Positions 44,419-53,553 of a stretch of DNA of 64,000 bases are shown here, one piece after another. The notes under the pieces are model-generated. The model saw only the letters and a list, made by a program, of their open reading frames with translations. It was not told where the DNA came from and did not search any database. The translations under genes and the position numbers were made by a program. The DNA is taken from positions 1-64,000 of the forward strand of contig JASLYX010000001.1 in NCBI GenBank assembly GCA_030739585.1, read 5' to 3'. Origin of the DNA: Candidatus Bathyarchaeota archaeon (GTDB lineage Archaea; Thermoproteota; Bathyarchaeia; TCS64). Position 1 is the stretch's first letter, and every line of letters starts with the position of its first letter.

Positions 44419-44940
44419 TTAAACCCCTGCCTCAACCAGCTTCCCTCGGGCTTGGGGGACCACCCTTAACCTAGCCCCTGGGAACTGAAGGTCCACTTCC
44501 CCCCCCTCCCAGAATTCGTGGAGAAACACAGCTAGAGCGCTCACCTCCGAGTGAGGCTGAGAGGTCACCCCAACATTCCAATCTACTATATTATATACCT
44601 CCCTAGGCACTTTTGCACCACCAACAACTATAAGAAGATCTGATCCCTCCCCTCTAATCTTGGGAATTACCTTTTGAATTGAAAGCCCATACATTGTGAG
44701 ATGAACGACCTGCCCCCGCCATCTGGAGATCACGCTTCGCCAGCTTTTGGAGAACTCAAGATTGAACGGCCCTCCCCACTCTGAGGTTACCTTGCTGATT
44801 GACTCTTCAAGGCCTGGGTCACTTAACCCAGAATAGGTTGCCCCTGAGGCACCAAAAGCCCGAGCCGCTAGGATTACGTGGGTGCTTAACCGCTTATCCC
44901 TAGAGGGTCTATGCCCGAGTCGGAGGACGTGTACATCCAT
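44419..44940 (-). CDS. trm56: tRNA (cytidine(56)-2'-O)-methyltransferase
   Basis: The SPOUT-class methyltransferase adds a 2'-O-methyl group to C56 of tRNA, an archaeal modification of the T-loop. The 173-residue protein has the typical start MDVHVLRLGHRPSRDKRLST, a GATYSGL segment and the SPOUT knot region LLIVVGGAKVPREVYN followed by NVGVTSQPHSEVSALAVFLH. Length is normal. It is divergent from tpiA and runs into TFE on the same strand. Confidence 0.93.
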   Translation of the reverse strand: MDVHVLRLGHRPSRDKRLSTHVILAARAFGASGATYSGLSDPGLEESISKVTSEWGGPFNLEFSKSWRSVISRWRGQVVHLTMYGLSIQKVIPKIRGEGSDLLIVVGGAKVPREVYNIVDWNVGVTSQPHSEVSALAVFLHEFWEGGEVDLQFPGARLRVVPQARGKLVEAGV

Positions 44941-45036
44941 ATAGTGGCAAGAGAGCTGTGATACGCCTAAGCATTTTCGGTCTCCAACGAGTCATGCGTG
45001 GTAATATTCATTATTGATCATATATAGCCCAGCATC

Positions 45037-45044
45037 TAATATAT
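45037..45044 (+). promoter_or_regulatory. TATA box of tpiA
   Basis: TAATATAT is centred about 28 bp ahead of ATG 45069, giving a leaderless or near-leaderless transcript. Confidence 0.5.
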
Positions 45045-45068
45045 CCCAGAACACAATACTTCTTAATC

Positions 45069-45755
45069 ATGACCTCCATGATAAAATACCCATTCATTTT
45101 GGTCAATCTCAAGACTTATGAGGAGAGCCTCGGACCCAAGGCAGTAGCCCTTGCAACCATTGCTAAGCTAGTATCTCAAGAGACTGGAGTATGCATAGCC
45201 GTCGCACCTCAGATAGTTGACCTTACCGCTGTTATTAATGCTGTCAAAATCCCCATTTTCGCCCAACACATGGACCTCGCGGGATACGGCCGCTTTACCG
45301 GTCACATCCTACCCGAGGCTCTCGCGATGGTCGGATGCGTGGGGACAATTATCAACCACTCGGAGAGACAGCTCCCCCTGAAGACAATCGAAGCTACGGT
45401 GAAACGAGCAAGGCATGCCGGCCTATTCCAAGTGGTTTGCGTGGGCTCGGTTGAAACGGGGCGTTCTGTCGCTCCATTCTCCCCCGACGTCATCGCGATA
45501 GAGCCTCCGGAGCTCATTGGATCCGGGATATCCGTCTCAACTGCAAGGCCCGAGATCGTCTTAAGATCTGTTGAAGAATGTAGAACGGTCAACCCTAACG
45601 TCAATATCCTATGTGGAGCGGGGATCACGAGCGGAGATGATGTCGCAGCCGCCTTGCGACTCGGTGCTACTGGGGTTCTGGTCGCTAGCGGAGTCGTAAA
45701 GGCTGTTGACCCCAAGGCGAAGCTCCTAGAGTTGGTCGAGGCGATGCGGGAATAG
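45069..45755 (+). CDS. tpiA: triosephosphate isomerase, archaeal short type
   Basis: Interconverts dihydroxyacetone phosphate and glyceraldehyde 3-phosphate. The 228-residue length is that of the compact archaeal enzyme. Catalytic residues are visible: Lys14 in VNLKTY, His in IINHSERQ, and Glu in IAIEPPELIG, then the phosphate-binding GAGITSGDD and GVLVASGVV. ATG 45069 sits at the expected distance from a TATA box; a second ATG at 45078 would shorten it by three. It supplies the triose pool for fba/fbp at 4 kb. It is convergent with the phosphohexomutase gene. Confidence 0.94.
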   Translation: MTSMIKYPFILVNLKTYEESLGPKAVALATIAKLVSQETGVCIAVAPQIVDLTAVINAVKIPIFAQHMDLAGYGRFTGHILPEALAMVGCVGTIINHSERQLPLKTIEATVKRARHAGLFQVVCVGSVETGRSVAPFSPDVIAIEPPELIGSGISVSTARPEIVLRSVEECRTVNPNVNILCGAGITSGDDVAAALRLGATGVLVASGVVKAVDPKAKLLELVEAMRE

Positions 45756-45761
45756 CCTCCT

Positions 45762-47120
45762 CTAGGACAGGGAATCAATTACCGACTCCATTAGAGATTT
45801 ATTCTCCTTGACGATGGCCTCAACCGTCTCAGAGCTCTCGGCCTCTGCATAGATCCGGAAGATTGGCTCCGTCCCGCTGGGCCTGAAAAGCACCCAGCTC
45901 CTGTTATTATATATCAACTTCACCCCGTCGATGGTTTCCACTCGAGGTGCATCTACCTTATTCCGGAGGTCCCTCAAGACTGCCCTTTTTATTCTCTCGG
46001 GGCATGGTACCTTTACCTTAAGCTGGTAGTACTGGGGTAGCTCTCCTAAGAGTTCCGAGAGGGGCTTACCCGTCTCGGCCATGATCTCCATGACCAAAGC
46101 TAGCGCCATGGAGCCGTCCCGGACCTGGAGATGGGGACCATACATAATGCCTCCGTTCTCCTCCCCCCCGAATGGTATTCCCTCCTCTATCATTTTCCGG
46201 GAGACGACGACGCTCCCAACCTGAGTCCACACAATGCTCCCTCCAGCCCCAGATACCACCTCCTCAAGTGCTCTGGACGAGTTCACGGGGGATGCCACAC
46301 GTCTACCGGGATTCTTCAATATATACTCCCTTGCTATAAGCGCGAAGGAGCGGTCCCCCCAATGGGCCTCTCCGCGCTCGTCCACAAAAATGGATCGATC
46401 CCCGTCACCGTCATAGGCCACACCAAGATCAGCCCCCGATGCCATCACGAGAGACTGCAGCCCCCCTAGATTATCCGGTCTGGGCTCGGAATCTCTGTTT
46501 GGAAAGCGACCATCTATATTGACGTTCAAGGTAGTGACCCTACTCGCAAGGGCCCGGGCGATCCCAGGTGCAGAGAATGCGGCAACTCCGTTACCAGGGT
46601 CAATAGCGACTTTCAGACCCGCATCCCTGATTCTCTTGATGTCCACATGGGACAGGATCGCCTCCTGATATGCCTTGAGGACTTCTAGCTGCTGAACCGT
46701 TCCGATACCATCCCACGGCGAGAGCTCGGGAACTCCCGCAAAAAAGATCTCCTCGATCTCAGCCTCCTGACTCCTTGAAGCCTCCACACCATCCGCAGCG
46801 ATCACCTTCAGACCGTTAAACTCCGACGGATTATGGGAGGCGGTAATCATGATTCCCGCGTTCAACCCATTTTCCTTCACAGAGTGCTGTAGTGCTGGGG
46901 TGGGGAGCATCCCGGTGTCGTAGACGTTGCACCCAACGGAGATAAGACCGCATACGACTGCGTCCCTGAACATAGAGCTTGTAGTTCTCCCGTCCCTCCC
47001 AACTGCGATACTCCCCCCGAAATATGTGCCGATGGAGGCAGCGAGGCTCGTGACCAGCTCTACCGTCAGCTCACTGTTAGCAACTCCCCGGACTCCGTTA
47101 GTTCCGAAGAGGCGCGCCAT
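45762..47120 (-). CDS. phosphoglucosamine/phosphomannomutase family
   Basis: Alpha-D-phosphohexomutase of 452 residues, moving phosphate between C1 and C6 of a hexose or glucosamine. The phosphoserine loop TASHNPSEFNGLK (about 98-110), metal loop DGDGDRS and sugar loop GEENGG are intact, with a C-terminal phosphate-binding RPSGTEPIFRIY. Start is ATG 47120; it overlaps the upstream gene stop, with AGGTGAGG as ribosome site. The two sugar-1-phosphate nucleotidyltransferases upstream are its natural partners for making UDP-GlcNAc or GDP-mannose type sugars. GlmM versus ManB cannot be settled. Confidence 0.9.
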   Translation of the reverse strand: MARLFGTNGVRGVANSELTVELVTSLAASIGTYFGGSIAVGRDGRTTSSMFRDAVVCGLISVGCNVYDTGMLPTPALQHSVKENGLNAGIMITASHNPSEFNGLKVIAADGVEASRSQEAEIEEIFFAGVPELSPWDGIGTVQQLEVLKAYQEAILSHVDIKRIRDAGLKVAIDPGNGVAAFSAPGIARALASRVTTLNVNIDGRFPNRDSEPRPDNLGGLQSLVMASGADLGVAYDGDGDRSIFVDERGEAHWGDRSFALIAREYILKNPGRRVASPVNSSRALEEVVSGAGGSIVWTQVGSVVVSRKMIEEGIPFGGEENGGIMYGPHLQVRDGSMALALVMEIMAETGKPLSELLGELPQYYQLKVKVPCPERIKRAVLRDLRNKVDAPRVETIDGVKLIYNNRSWVLFRPSGTEPIFRIYAEAESSETVEAIVKENKSLMESVIDSLS

Positions 47121-48214
47121 CACCTCACCTGGCGGGTCTGAAGAATGCTTTCGCTTACCGTCTTGGAGGGGCAGATTGTGACCCCCTTGGTTATTGTAAC
47201 TCCATCAGTGATAGTGGCGTAGTCCCCGATGAGGCTTCCGGACTCTACCTTTACCCACTTTTCTATGCTCGCGTTCTCTCCGATGATGGCATTCCTCACC
47301 GAGGAATAGTCCCCGATGGTTGCCCCGGGAAATATAATAGAGTTATCGATCCTGCTCCCCTCACCAATATGGACATGGTTTGATATTGAAACGTTAGGCC
47401 CGATAACAGAATGGGCCCCCACTTTGACTCCTGTTCCCAGATACGTGGGCTCTAGAATCTTTGCGGTCTCATGGACCACGCGATCCTCACGCATATCCTC
47501 GCAGTTGAGTTGCTCGAGGATGAGCCGGTTCGCTTCTAGGTATGATTCTGGGACCCCGACGTCAAGCCAGAGACCGTGGACCTCGTACCCGTATAGCTTC
47601 CCCTCTTTTGCTAGGATCGGGAATACCTCCTTTTCAGTGGAGACCTTCCCTCCGTCCTCAATATAGTCCATGATCTCCTTGTCGAATACATAAATTCCGG
47701 CATTAATGAGGTTGCTAGGTGCCTTTCCAAACTCTGGTTTCTCAACAAACCTTGAGACCTTGTTGTTGTCATCAAGCTCTACCGCACCATATCTACTCGG
47801 GTCCGATACTCTGACAAGGGCGATGGTTGCTATCCCATCATTAGACTTATGGAACTCAACGAGGCGCCTGTAATCGATGTCTGATATTACATCGCCATTA
47901 AGGACTAGGAAAGGCTCGCCGTTTACAAGGTTCTCTTTAGCTTTCTTAATGGGGCCCCCTGTTCCCAGGGGCCTTGCTTCCCTAGAATAAATTATTCCCA
48001 CGTTGAATTTCGTCGGGCCAAAGTATCTCACCAATGCCTCTGCCATATAGTTAACCGCGAGGACGATAGTGTCAACTCCTCCCTCTGAGAGATTTTTTAT
48101 GGTCCAGTCTAGCATGGACTGGTTGGCCAACGGAAAAAGCATCTTTGGACGGGTACAGCTCAAAGGCCTAAGCCGTGTTCCAAACCCCCCCGCTAAAACA
48201 AGGGCTTTCAACAA
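47120..48214 (-). CDS. sugar-1-phosphate nucleotidyltransferase with left-handed beta-helix domain
   Basis: Two-domain enzyme of 364 residues. An N-terminal nucleotidyltransferase fold opens with LAGGFGTRLRPLSCTRPKM and the VLNGDVISD metal site (about 107-115); a C-terminal left-handed beta-helix of hexapeptide repeats (GVKVGAHSVIGPNVSISNHV onward) runs to the end. Such enzymes make NDP-sugars, and some also acetylate glucosamine-1-phosphate. It overlaps the following mutase gene (TGATG) and is itself about 60 bases after another nucleotidyltransferase. Confidence 0.9.
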   Translation of the reverse strand: MLKALVLAGGFGTRLRPLSCTRPKMLFPLANQSMLDWTIKNLSEGGVDTIVLAVNYMAEALVRYFGPTKFNVGIIYSREARPLGTGGPIKKAKENLVNGEPFLVLNGDVISDIDYRRLVEFHKSNDGIATIALVRVSDPSRYGAVELDDNNKVSRFVEKPEFGKAPSNLINAGIYVFDKEIMDYIEDGGKVSTEKEVFPILAKEGKLYGYEVHGLWLDVGVPESYLEANRLILEQLNCEDMREDRVVHETAKILEPTYLGTGVKVGAHSVIGPNVSISNHVHIGEGSRIDNSIIFPGATIGDYSSVRNAIIGENASIEKWVKVESGSLIGDYATITDGVTITKGVTICPSKTVSESILQTRQVR

Positions 48215-48270
48215 TGATCAATTCTATCAAGACACAGAACGGTTTATGAACGTTTTGTGGGCCAGAGCAT

Positions 48271-49044
48271 TTAACAAGGATATTTTAGCATTCTATCGAG
48301 CTTGTCTTTCTCAAATTGCTCGTAGCGTTCCAAGGAACCAAGGTCGTACCAGAACTCTTCGCTCACGTAGGCGCCAACTGGTTTTCCCTGCTTGATAAGG
48401 TGTGGGATCACATCACCCATCATATCAAAGGATCCCATGGCTTCACCTTTATGCATCTTATCCATCTCTTTGACTACAGATCCACTGATCACCAGCATAC
48501 CAACACTCACGGGTGCCTCTATCTCTGGCTTTTCATGGAACCCCTTAATGAGCCCGTTCTTAACATTAGCAGTCCCGACCCTGATTCGGAACCCGTTGGC
48601 CAAGGCTACTGTCGCCGCGGCCTCTGACTTGATGTGTTGTGAAACCATCTTCTTCAGGTCGAAGTTTGAGAGAATATCTCCATAATAGACTACGAGATGA
48701 TCGTCGGTGTTAATGATCCCCTGCCTATACACGTTCACGATGGCTCCTGCGCTCCCCTTGAAACCTGGCTTGTCAAGCATATAATGGAGCTTTACGCCGA
48801 ATCTGCTGCCGTCGTTGAAGTAGTTTTTTATCTGCCGATATTTGTAATCCACTAGGAGAACTAAATCGCGTATTTCATGGTGGACGAATAGACGAATGAT
48901 GTGTTCAAGGACTGGTTTTTCTTCCTCACCGACGGGAATCATGCATTTCTGTAGGTAGTATGTGAGGGGGCGGAAGCGCGTCCCCTGGCCTCCGGCCAAG
49001 ATCACGCCTCTGACCTCAGGTTTCCCTATCTTTATTCCTCCCAA
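48271..49044 (-). CDS. sugar nucleotidyltransferase, single domain
   Basis: This 257-residue nucleotidyltransferase has LAGGQGTRFRPLTYYLQKCM near the N-terminus and a metal-binding YYGDILSNFD. It lacks a beta-helix domain. It resembles glucose-1-phosphate thymidylyl/uridylyltransferases and mannose-1-phosphate guanylyltransferases. The start is odd: the only canonical in-frame codon ahead of the fold is TTG 49044, which has no ribosome site, while GGGAGGA follows it and points at an ATA codon. The 5' end overlaps the small membrane protein gene by 13 bases if TTG is used. Confidence 0.85.
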   Translation of the reverse strand: MGGIKIGKPEVRGVILAGGQGTRFRPLTYYLQKCMIPVGEEEKPVLEHIIRLFVHHEIRDLVLLVDYKYRQIKNYFNDGSRFGVKLHYMLDKPGFKGSAGAIVNVYRQGIINTDDHLVVYYGDILSNFDLKKMVSQHIKSEAAATVALANGFRIRVGTANVKNGLIKGFHEKPEIEAPVSVGMLVISGSVVKEMDKMHKGEAMGSFDMMGDVIPHLIKQGKPVGAYVSEEFWYDLGSLERYEQFEKDKLDRMLKYPC

Positions 49045-49229
49045 GCAGCTACCATGACTCCGCCGGCGAGGGCGATGAGGACGCCTACTGGTGCGAAAAT
49101 GTCCGGGTCGATGAACCCCACATCTGCTTGAATCGAGTAATATGTGATGATAAGGCCGAGGGCTAGTACTATTACTCCGAAAAAGTTCACTGCAAGCTTC
49201 GATAGGGTAAGCCCTTCACCATCTGACAT
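49032..49229 (-). CDS. small two-helix membrane protein
   Basis: A 65-residue protein with two membrane helices (about 13-31 and 43-61) separated by a short acidic loop (ADVGFIDPDIF), and the tail WEE. No family is recognised. ATG 49229 follows GGGGAAGG by a few bases, a strong ribosome site; the longer frame upstream is unlikely. It lies 50 bases after topoisomerase VI A and overlaps the next gene, so it is co-transcribed. It could be an anchor for a sugar-nucleotide or membrane process. Confidence 0.65.
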   Translation of the reverse strand: MSDGEGLTLSKLAVNFFGVIVLALGLIITYYSIQADVGFIDPDIFAPVGVLIALAGGVMVAAWEE

Positions 49230-49278
49230 TGATCCTTCCCCTGTTACTTCACGTGGGCTAATATAAAATTGAGGCGGA

Positions 49279-50385
49279 TCAGATGCTCGCAAGCTTCTCC
49301 GGGAGGTACTCGTCTACTATGTAGGTAAGCCCCAGTGCGCTGAAGGCCTCGAGCTCTGCCTTCTTTCCCATTTTAAGGAATATATCAATCTCCCTCTGCC
49401 AGAGATTATCTACGTACCTGGGATCCTTTTTGAGCTCAATGAGTCTCTTTAGGTCCTTCTCCGTTAGATTCTCCGTAGGCAGTTTGTACTTAAGGACATC
49501 CGTTCCCCAGACCCCGATCCACTTGGCGTCCGGGGTGGTTAATCCCCTGAGGTGGGCTGCAACGGCTGAGCCCGATATGATGACCATCGCTATGTGGAGC
49601 CCCCATGGGTCCCCGTCAGTGAAGATGTATACCGGGAGCCCCATGTTCTGATTCAGCCGTTGAATCACCATGCGGGCGGAGCGGCTCGGAGTCCCCTCCG
49701 TCTGTATCAGTATTGCGTTGTGCTTTTCGTGGACCTTTTCCTCAACAAACCGGGAGAACATAGCGTCCTTTTCAATAACTATAACCTTGTCTGCAGTTGT
49801 GTCAAGTAGCTGGGAGCTTGTGAGACTGCGTCCAATGGGCGCCCCATCGGGATTATCTGTGAGATTCTTCACTCGCCCTTCGTAGGCAGGTGGGAATGTA
49901 TATTGGATGTTTAGGTCTCCAAAGATGGCGCCCCTATCCTTGGGGTAGATATTCAAGGACTCCCGGGGGATATTCAAGGCTACCTCGAGGTCGGTGATTA
50001 TATAGTCCGACTCCGTTTGGCCTGAAAACTCAATGTCCCTTTGACCCCTGGCAGAGTAGTAGACCTCCCTGAGGGTACTGGTCTTTTTGAGGCGGACGAG
50101 CTCCCTAGCAAACCACGCCGTCCATAAAAACTGGGTAAAGGGCCGGATGTTCTTAACGTTCCGGCTGTGCCGACGGACCGTTCTATCGCCAAGTATAAAC
50201 TGGCGGACCTCGTTGTCATACCTAATGTTATCGGAGCTCCTGCTCTGCATCATAATCCAGGGAAACTCACGATTCTGGATCTGCTCATAGATAAGGGCTC
50301 CCAGCTGATTGAGGCTTGTTTCCATGGTTTCTCTCTTTCGCTCTGCATCATTGATAACTTCATCCGTCAATGGTAGAGACCTCAT
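49279..50385 (-). CDS. top6A: DNA topoisomerase VI subunit A
   Basis: The Spo11-like catalytic subunit (368 residues) cuts both strands through a tyrosine in TLREVYYSARG (about 115-125). The toprim domain supplies Glu in VIVIEKDAMFSRF and the metal pair in FTDGDPWGLHI. The A2B2 enzyme relaxes and unlinks DNA. The start at ATG 50385 overlaps the B subunit gene by 26 bases. A later Met (50325) would remove 20 residues and is less likely. Length and motifs are standard. Confidence 0.94.
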   Translation of the reverse strand: MRSLPLTDEVINDAERKRETMETSLNQLGALIYEQIQNREFPWIMMQSRSSDNIRYDNEVRQFILGDRTVRRHSRNVKNIRPFTQFLWTAWFARELVRLKKTSTLREVYYSARGQRDIEFSGQTESDYIITDLEVALNIPRESLNIYPKDRGAIFGDLNIQYTFPPAYEGRVKNLTDNPDGAPIGRSLTSSQLLDTTADKVIVIEKDAMFSRFVEEKVHEKHNAILIQTEGTPSRSARMVIQRLNQNMGLPVYIFTDGDPWGLHIAMVIISGSAVAAHLRGLTTPDAKWIGVWGTDVLKYKLPTENLTEKDLKRLIELKKDPRYVDNLWQREIDIFLKMGKKAELEAFSALGLTYIVDEYLPEKLASI

Positions 50386-51934
50386 TGATTTTTTTCTTCA
50401 CATCAGGGATCTTTCCACCAACCGCTATAAGTAGAGGCTTGATGTCAGGGGGGGTCTCCTTGTCGGAGAGCTTTGTGGAGAACTCTGCTATCTTGGGAAG
50501 ATATTTGGCGAATATATCCAGCCTCCGCCGCTCCTTGGCTATCCTAATGCTACGAGAGATGAATAGCCTCAGGCTCCGAGCAGATGTCCTGATCACGTTG
50601 GTGATTTCCTTCTCCACTTGTGGCTGGTCGGCCATGTACTCCTTCCCGACTGTTTTATAGGGGATCTTAGTGGAGCAAACGTGGACGACGACAACCATGG
50701 GGGTATCACTGGAGACGTTGTAGGTATTCCAGTGGATGTTTTTGTTGACGACCTTCCAAATGACTCCGCTTGACTCGTCGAAGAGGAGAGGTATCCTGTT
50801 TGCGAATCTGATTATTGTAGTTCCCGTCTTGAACTGCTTCCGGATGGTAGGCCCAGTTGCGATAGCGGTTTCGACTATGAACGGGAATCCAAGATATGTA
50901 GAAGGTTTCCTTGAGACCACTTTTAGGAAGTCGTTCTCAGTGAGTTCTAATTCCTTCCTTATTCCATTCTCGAGGAGTTCCTCTCCTATAGGTGAGAGAC
51001 AAGTCGCGTCAGGGCGCTTAAAATCCTTGAAATCCTTTGCAGCCCGAACAAGGGTAACTATGTCCTCCGGTTCCATTGAGTTGGGCCTCGTTTTGTTCCT
51101 GATCCCCGCGGATTTCAAGAATCTATCTGCGGTTTTCGAGCCAACTCCCTGGAAATGCCCCGTCATGAACTCCTTCATGGATCTAGCCTTAGTAATTGTG
51201 ACTAGCCTGCGAAAGTTCTCCACATCGATCCCGTGGGGATGAGGCTTCACTGGCTGGGGAAGCGGTGGCATTGTCTCGGTCCCCCTTTCGAATCGGAATA
51301 GTCTCCCCATTGGATCCACGAAGGTAATATCCGCATAGGGGCTTACCATTGCAGTCTGCTTCAGATAGTCCAATAGGCGACGCTTGATCCTGCTATAGTC
51401 GCCCTCCATTTGGAGGTGGACAACAGTGCCCCTCCAGCCCTTCTTATTTTCCATTACCTTATGCTTGAGGATCATGGGCTCATTGCGCTCGATGTCGATC
51501 ATCATCGTGAATTCATGGATGTCACCGCCGGTGCTCGAGGTGATTACGACGGGTTGATGGGTGGTGATCTGCCCGTAGAGGATCGTTATAGTGCCCCCGA
51601 GGCCGAAGGTTCCTCTAGCCTGTTGAAGGGTATACTTTGAGCCGTAGAATACCCGGCAGAACGCTGATGGGATTTGCTTCGGCGGGAGGCCTGTGCCGTT
51701 ATCCTCGATCCTCATAATGTAGATGTTTGTGCCTCCCTCTGATGTGGAGACCTCAGTGAGTCTCAGGAAGATGTCAGGTGGGACTCTCTGCCTCTCACAG
51801 GCATCTAGCGCATTCTCGAGAAGTTCCCTAACCGACGCGTATATTGCCCTACTAGGGTTGCTAAACCCCGCGATCTCCCTATTCCTGTAGAAAAAGTCCG
51901 AGGGGCTAATTGACTGGTAAATTATCTCTGTCAT
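50360..51934 (-). CDS. top6B: DNA topoisomerase VI subunit B
   Basis: ATPase subunit of 524 residues. The GHKL ATP site has ELLENALDACE, DNGTGLP and GTFGLGG; a helix-two-turn-helix insert near GHFQGVGSKTADRFLKSAGI and the transducer domain follow. ATP binding closes the B dimer and drives strand passage by subunit A. The gene starts with ATG 51934, overlapping the KH-protein stop by four bases, and ends inside top6A, so the three are translationally coupled. Confidence 0.94.
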   Translation of the reverse strand: MTEIIYQSISPSDFFYRNREIAGFSNPSRAIYASVRELLENALDACERQRVPPDIFLRLTEVSTSEGGTNIYIMRIEDNGTGLPPKQIPSAFCRVFYGSKYTLQQARGTFGLGGTITILYGQITTHQPVVITSSTGGDIHEFTMMIDIERNEPMILKHKVMENKKGWRGTVVHLQMEGDYSRIKRRLLDYLKQTAMVSPYADITFVDPMGRLFRFERGTETMPPLPQPVKPHPHGIDVENFRRLVTITKARSMKEFMTGHFQGVGSKTADRFLKSAGIRNKTRPNSMEPEDIVTLVRAAKDFKDFKRPDATCLSPIGEELLENGIRKELELTENDFLKVVSRKPSTYLGFPFIVETAIATGPTIRKQFKTGTTIIRFANRIPLLFDESSGVIWKVVNKNIHWNTYNVSSDTPMVVVVHVCSTKIPYKTVGKEYMADQPQVEKEITNVIRTSARSLRLFISRSIRIAKERRRLDIFAKYLPKIAEFSTKLSDKETPPDIKPLLIAVGGKIPDVKKKINEVSTIDG

Positions 51935-52524
51935 CTTTTTCTCAAGTCCGCTTTTTGCCCTGGTTTTTCATACCATAGTTCCCCCTTGTCTTTTTTCATC
52001 TTCCTTCGCCACGCGTAAAGGTAGTTCCACACGGTCTTGTGGAACGAGCCCTTGATGAGCCGCATGATGGCTTCCCGGGCCGCCTCAAGGCCCTCGGGGC
52101 TCCCGATGTAGGCAATAGTGCCCCCGTATACGCTTATCCGGGTTTCCGTGATCTCCTCAATGAGCTCCCGGGAACGACCATTCTTTCCTATAATTCTACC
52201 TTTCACCCTTTTTATGGTATTTTTTGAATCGCCGACGAACTCGTCAAGATAGATAATATGAAGGTCAAAATCCTCTTTAGCCAGGATCTCTGCGCGCTGG
52301 GGACTAAAGCCCCTCCCGATGGCTTTGACGACGTTCCGGACCGTGAAGCTAGATGTAACATTACTGTTTTCTGGGTTGACAGTGATCTCGACGGCCCCAG
52401 ACTCACTATCGATTTCCAGGGTGACGCCGAAGTAGCGCTCTATTCTCCTCTTGGCCTTCCCCTTGGGGCCGATGAGAGCGCCGACCCGATCTCGGGGGAT
52501 CTTAAGATAGGTCTTCTGATTCAC
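51931..52524 (-). CDS. double-KH protein, archaeal Dim2/Pno1-like
   Basis: RNA-binding protein of 197 residues with two KH domains. The GxxG loops are visible: GALIGPKGKAKRRIE (about 11-25) and GRIIGKNGRSRELIE (about 108-122). Archaeal Dim2 acts in maturation of the small ribosomal subunit near the 3' end of 16S rRNA, and the Rio1 gene directly upstream fits that role. Start is ATG 52524, which overlaps the end of the Rio1 gene by 23 bases. The C-terminal extension is very basic. Confidence 0.92.
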   Translation of the reverse strand: MNQKTYLKIPRDRVGALIGPKGKAKRRIERYFGVTLEIDSESGAVEITVNPENSNVTSSFTVRNVVKAIGRGFSPQRAEILAKEDFDLHIIYLDEFVGDSKNTIKRVKGRIIGKNGRSRELIEEITETRISVYGGTIAYIGSPEGLEAAREAIMRLIKGSFHKTVWNYLYAWRRKMKKDKGELWYEKPGQKADLRKR

Positions 52525-53359
52525 CCTTCACCCACCTCTCCACTTCCTCGGAATTGATTACATCCACTCCGAGGCGGTTGAAATATGTGTTTATGTTGGA
52601 TATATCTCGCTTCAGGAGGGGCTCCGCCAAGGCGTGCTCAATGAGTAGGGCTTGAGAAACATCAAAGATTATAGGGGCCTCCTTCCAGATCATGATATTG
52701 TACTCGCTCAGATCGCCGTGGACCACACCGGCTTTGGTATAGAGCAGTTTGGCCTCTGCGAGGAGCTTTAAGTAGAATGTGTTAGGGTCCTCGGGAGCGA
52801 TCTCCCTAAGCAAGGGAGCTGGGACACCGTCCTCCCCAATGAACGACATGACGAGGATGTTCCTATTGAACGCCTTAGGCTTTGGGCTGTTTACCCCCGC
52901 TTTCTCCGCGAGCTGGAGGTTCTTGAACTCCTTTTGAGTCCAGGCATATACTAACCCTCGTGGAGTTCTCTTCACCCGCTTAAACCTTCGATCACCCTCT
53001 ATATATTTCAGCATCCCTTTTCGGAAGTCGGCCGTAGTGGTATAGTAGATTTTAATGGCTATCTCATTATCCTCGGGGTCGATACCCCAATAGACCCGTG
53101 CCTCCTTGCCTGCTTTGATCACACCCTCGAGGTCCTTGATTGTTCCACGGCGCATGAGCTTGTCGATACCCTCAACAGTAAGGAGGTCGAAGACCTCCTC
53201 GATAACCTTATAGTCTTCCTGTCGTTTAGTGAGCATTCGATCTCTCTCCTCCATTCTCCTCTCGGCAGCTTCGGCCTTATCGATCCACCTACCGTCTGAC
53301 ATTTGTATTTGCCTGTCTTGTCTCCGTTCTGTTTCCATCTTGAACTTTGAAAGAGGCAA
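52502..53359 (-). CDS. rio1: Rio1-type atypical protein kinase
   Basis: The 285-residue atypical kinase acts in late 30S ribosome assembly. After a charged N-terminal helix, the phosphate loop appears as AGKEARVYWG (about 92-101), the Lys in IAIKIYYTT, the Rio1 flexible loop FRKGMLKYIEGDRRFK, the catalytic HGDLSEYNIM (about 217-226) and the metal site IIFDVSQA. ATG 53359 is the first; ATG 53338 (METERRQ) is equally possible. It heads the long minus-strand chain leading to topoisomerase VI. Confidence 0.93.
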   Translation of the reverse strand: MPLSKFKMETERRQDRQIQMSDGRWIDKAEAAERRMEERDRMLTKRQEDYKVIEEVFDLLTVEGIDKLMRRGTIKDLEGVIKAGKEARVYWGIDPEDNEIAIKIYYTTTADFRKGMLKYIEGDRRFKRVKRTPRGLVYAWTQKEFKNLQLAEKAGVNSPKPKAFNRNILVMSFIGEDGVPAPLLREIAPEDPNTFYLKLLAEAKLLYTKAGVVHGDLSEYNIMIWKEAPIIFDVSQALLIEHALAEPLLKRDISNINTYFNRLGVDVINSEEVERWVKGESEDLS

Positions 53360-53553
53360 GGACGATATCCCCAGATGCCTACATCAGGAGTTGGTTTTCC
53401 TCCCTGTCCTATCTTTTCTCTTAAAGACTTGATACGAATCTTAAAAATCGTTTCCATGCCGATTTCTCAATAAAACAGTTTTTTACCTCAATATCCCTAA
53501 ATCCGTTCGGAAATTCACCTTATTTCGTGGATAAAAGAGGGAATCCATTTTCC

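Noticed and set aside
50736-51242. 168-codon plus-strand frame inside top6B
   Set aside because: It is antisense to a well-supported topoisomerase subunit and has no domain.
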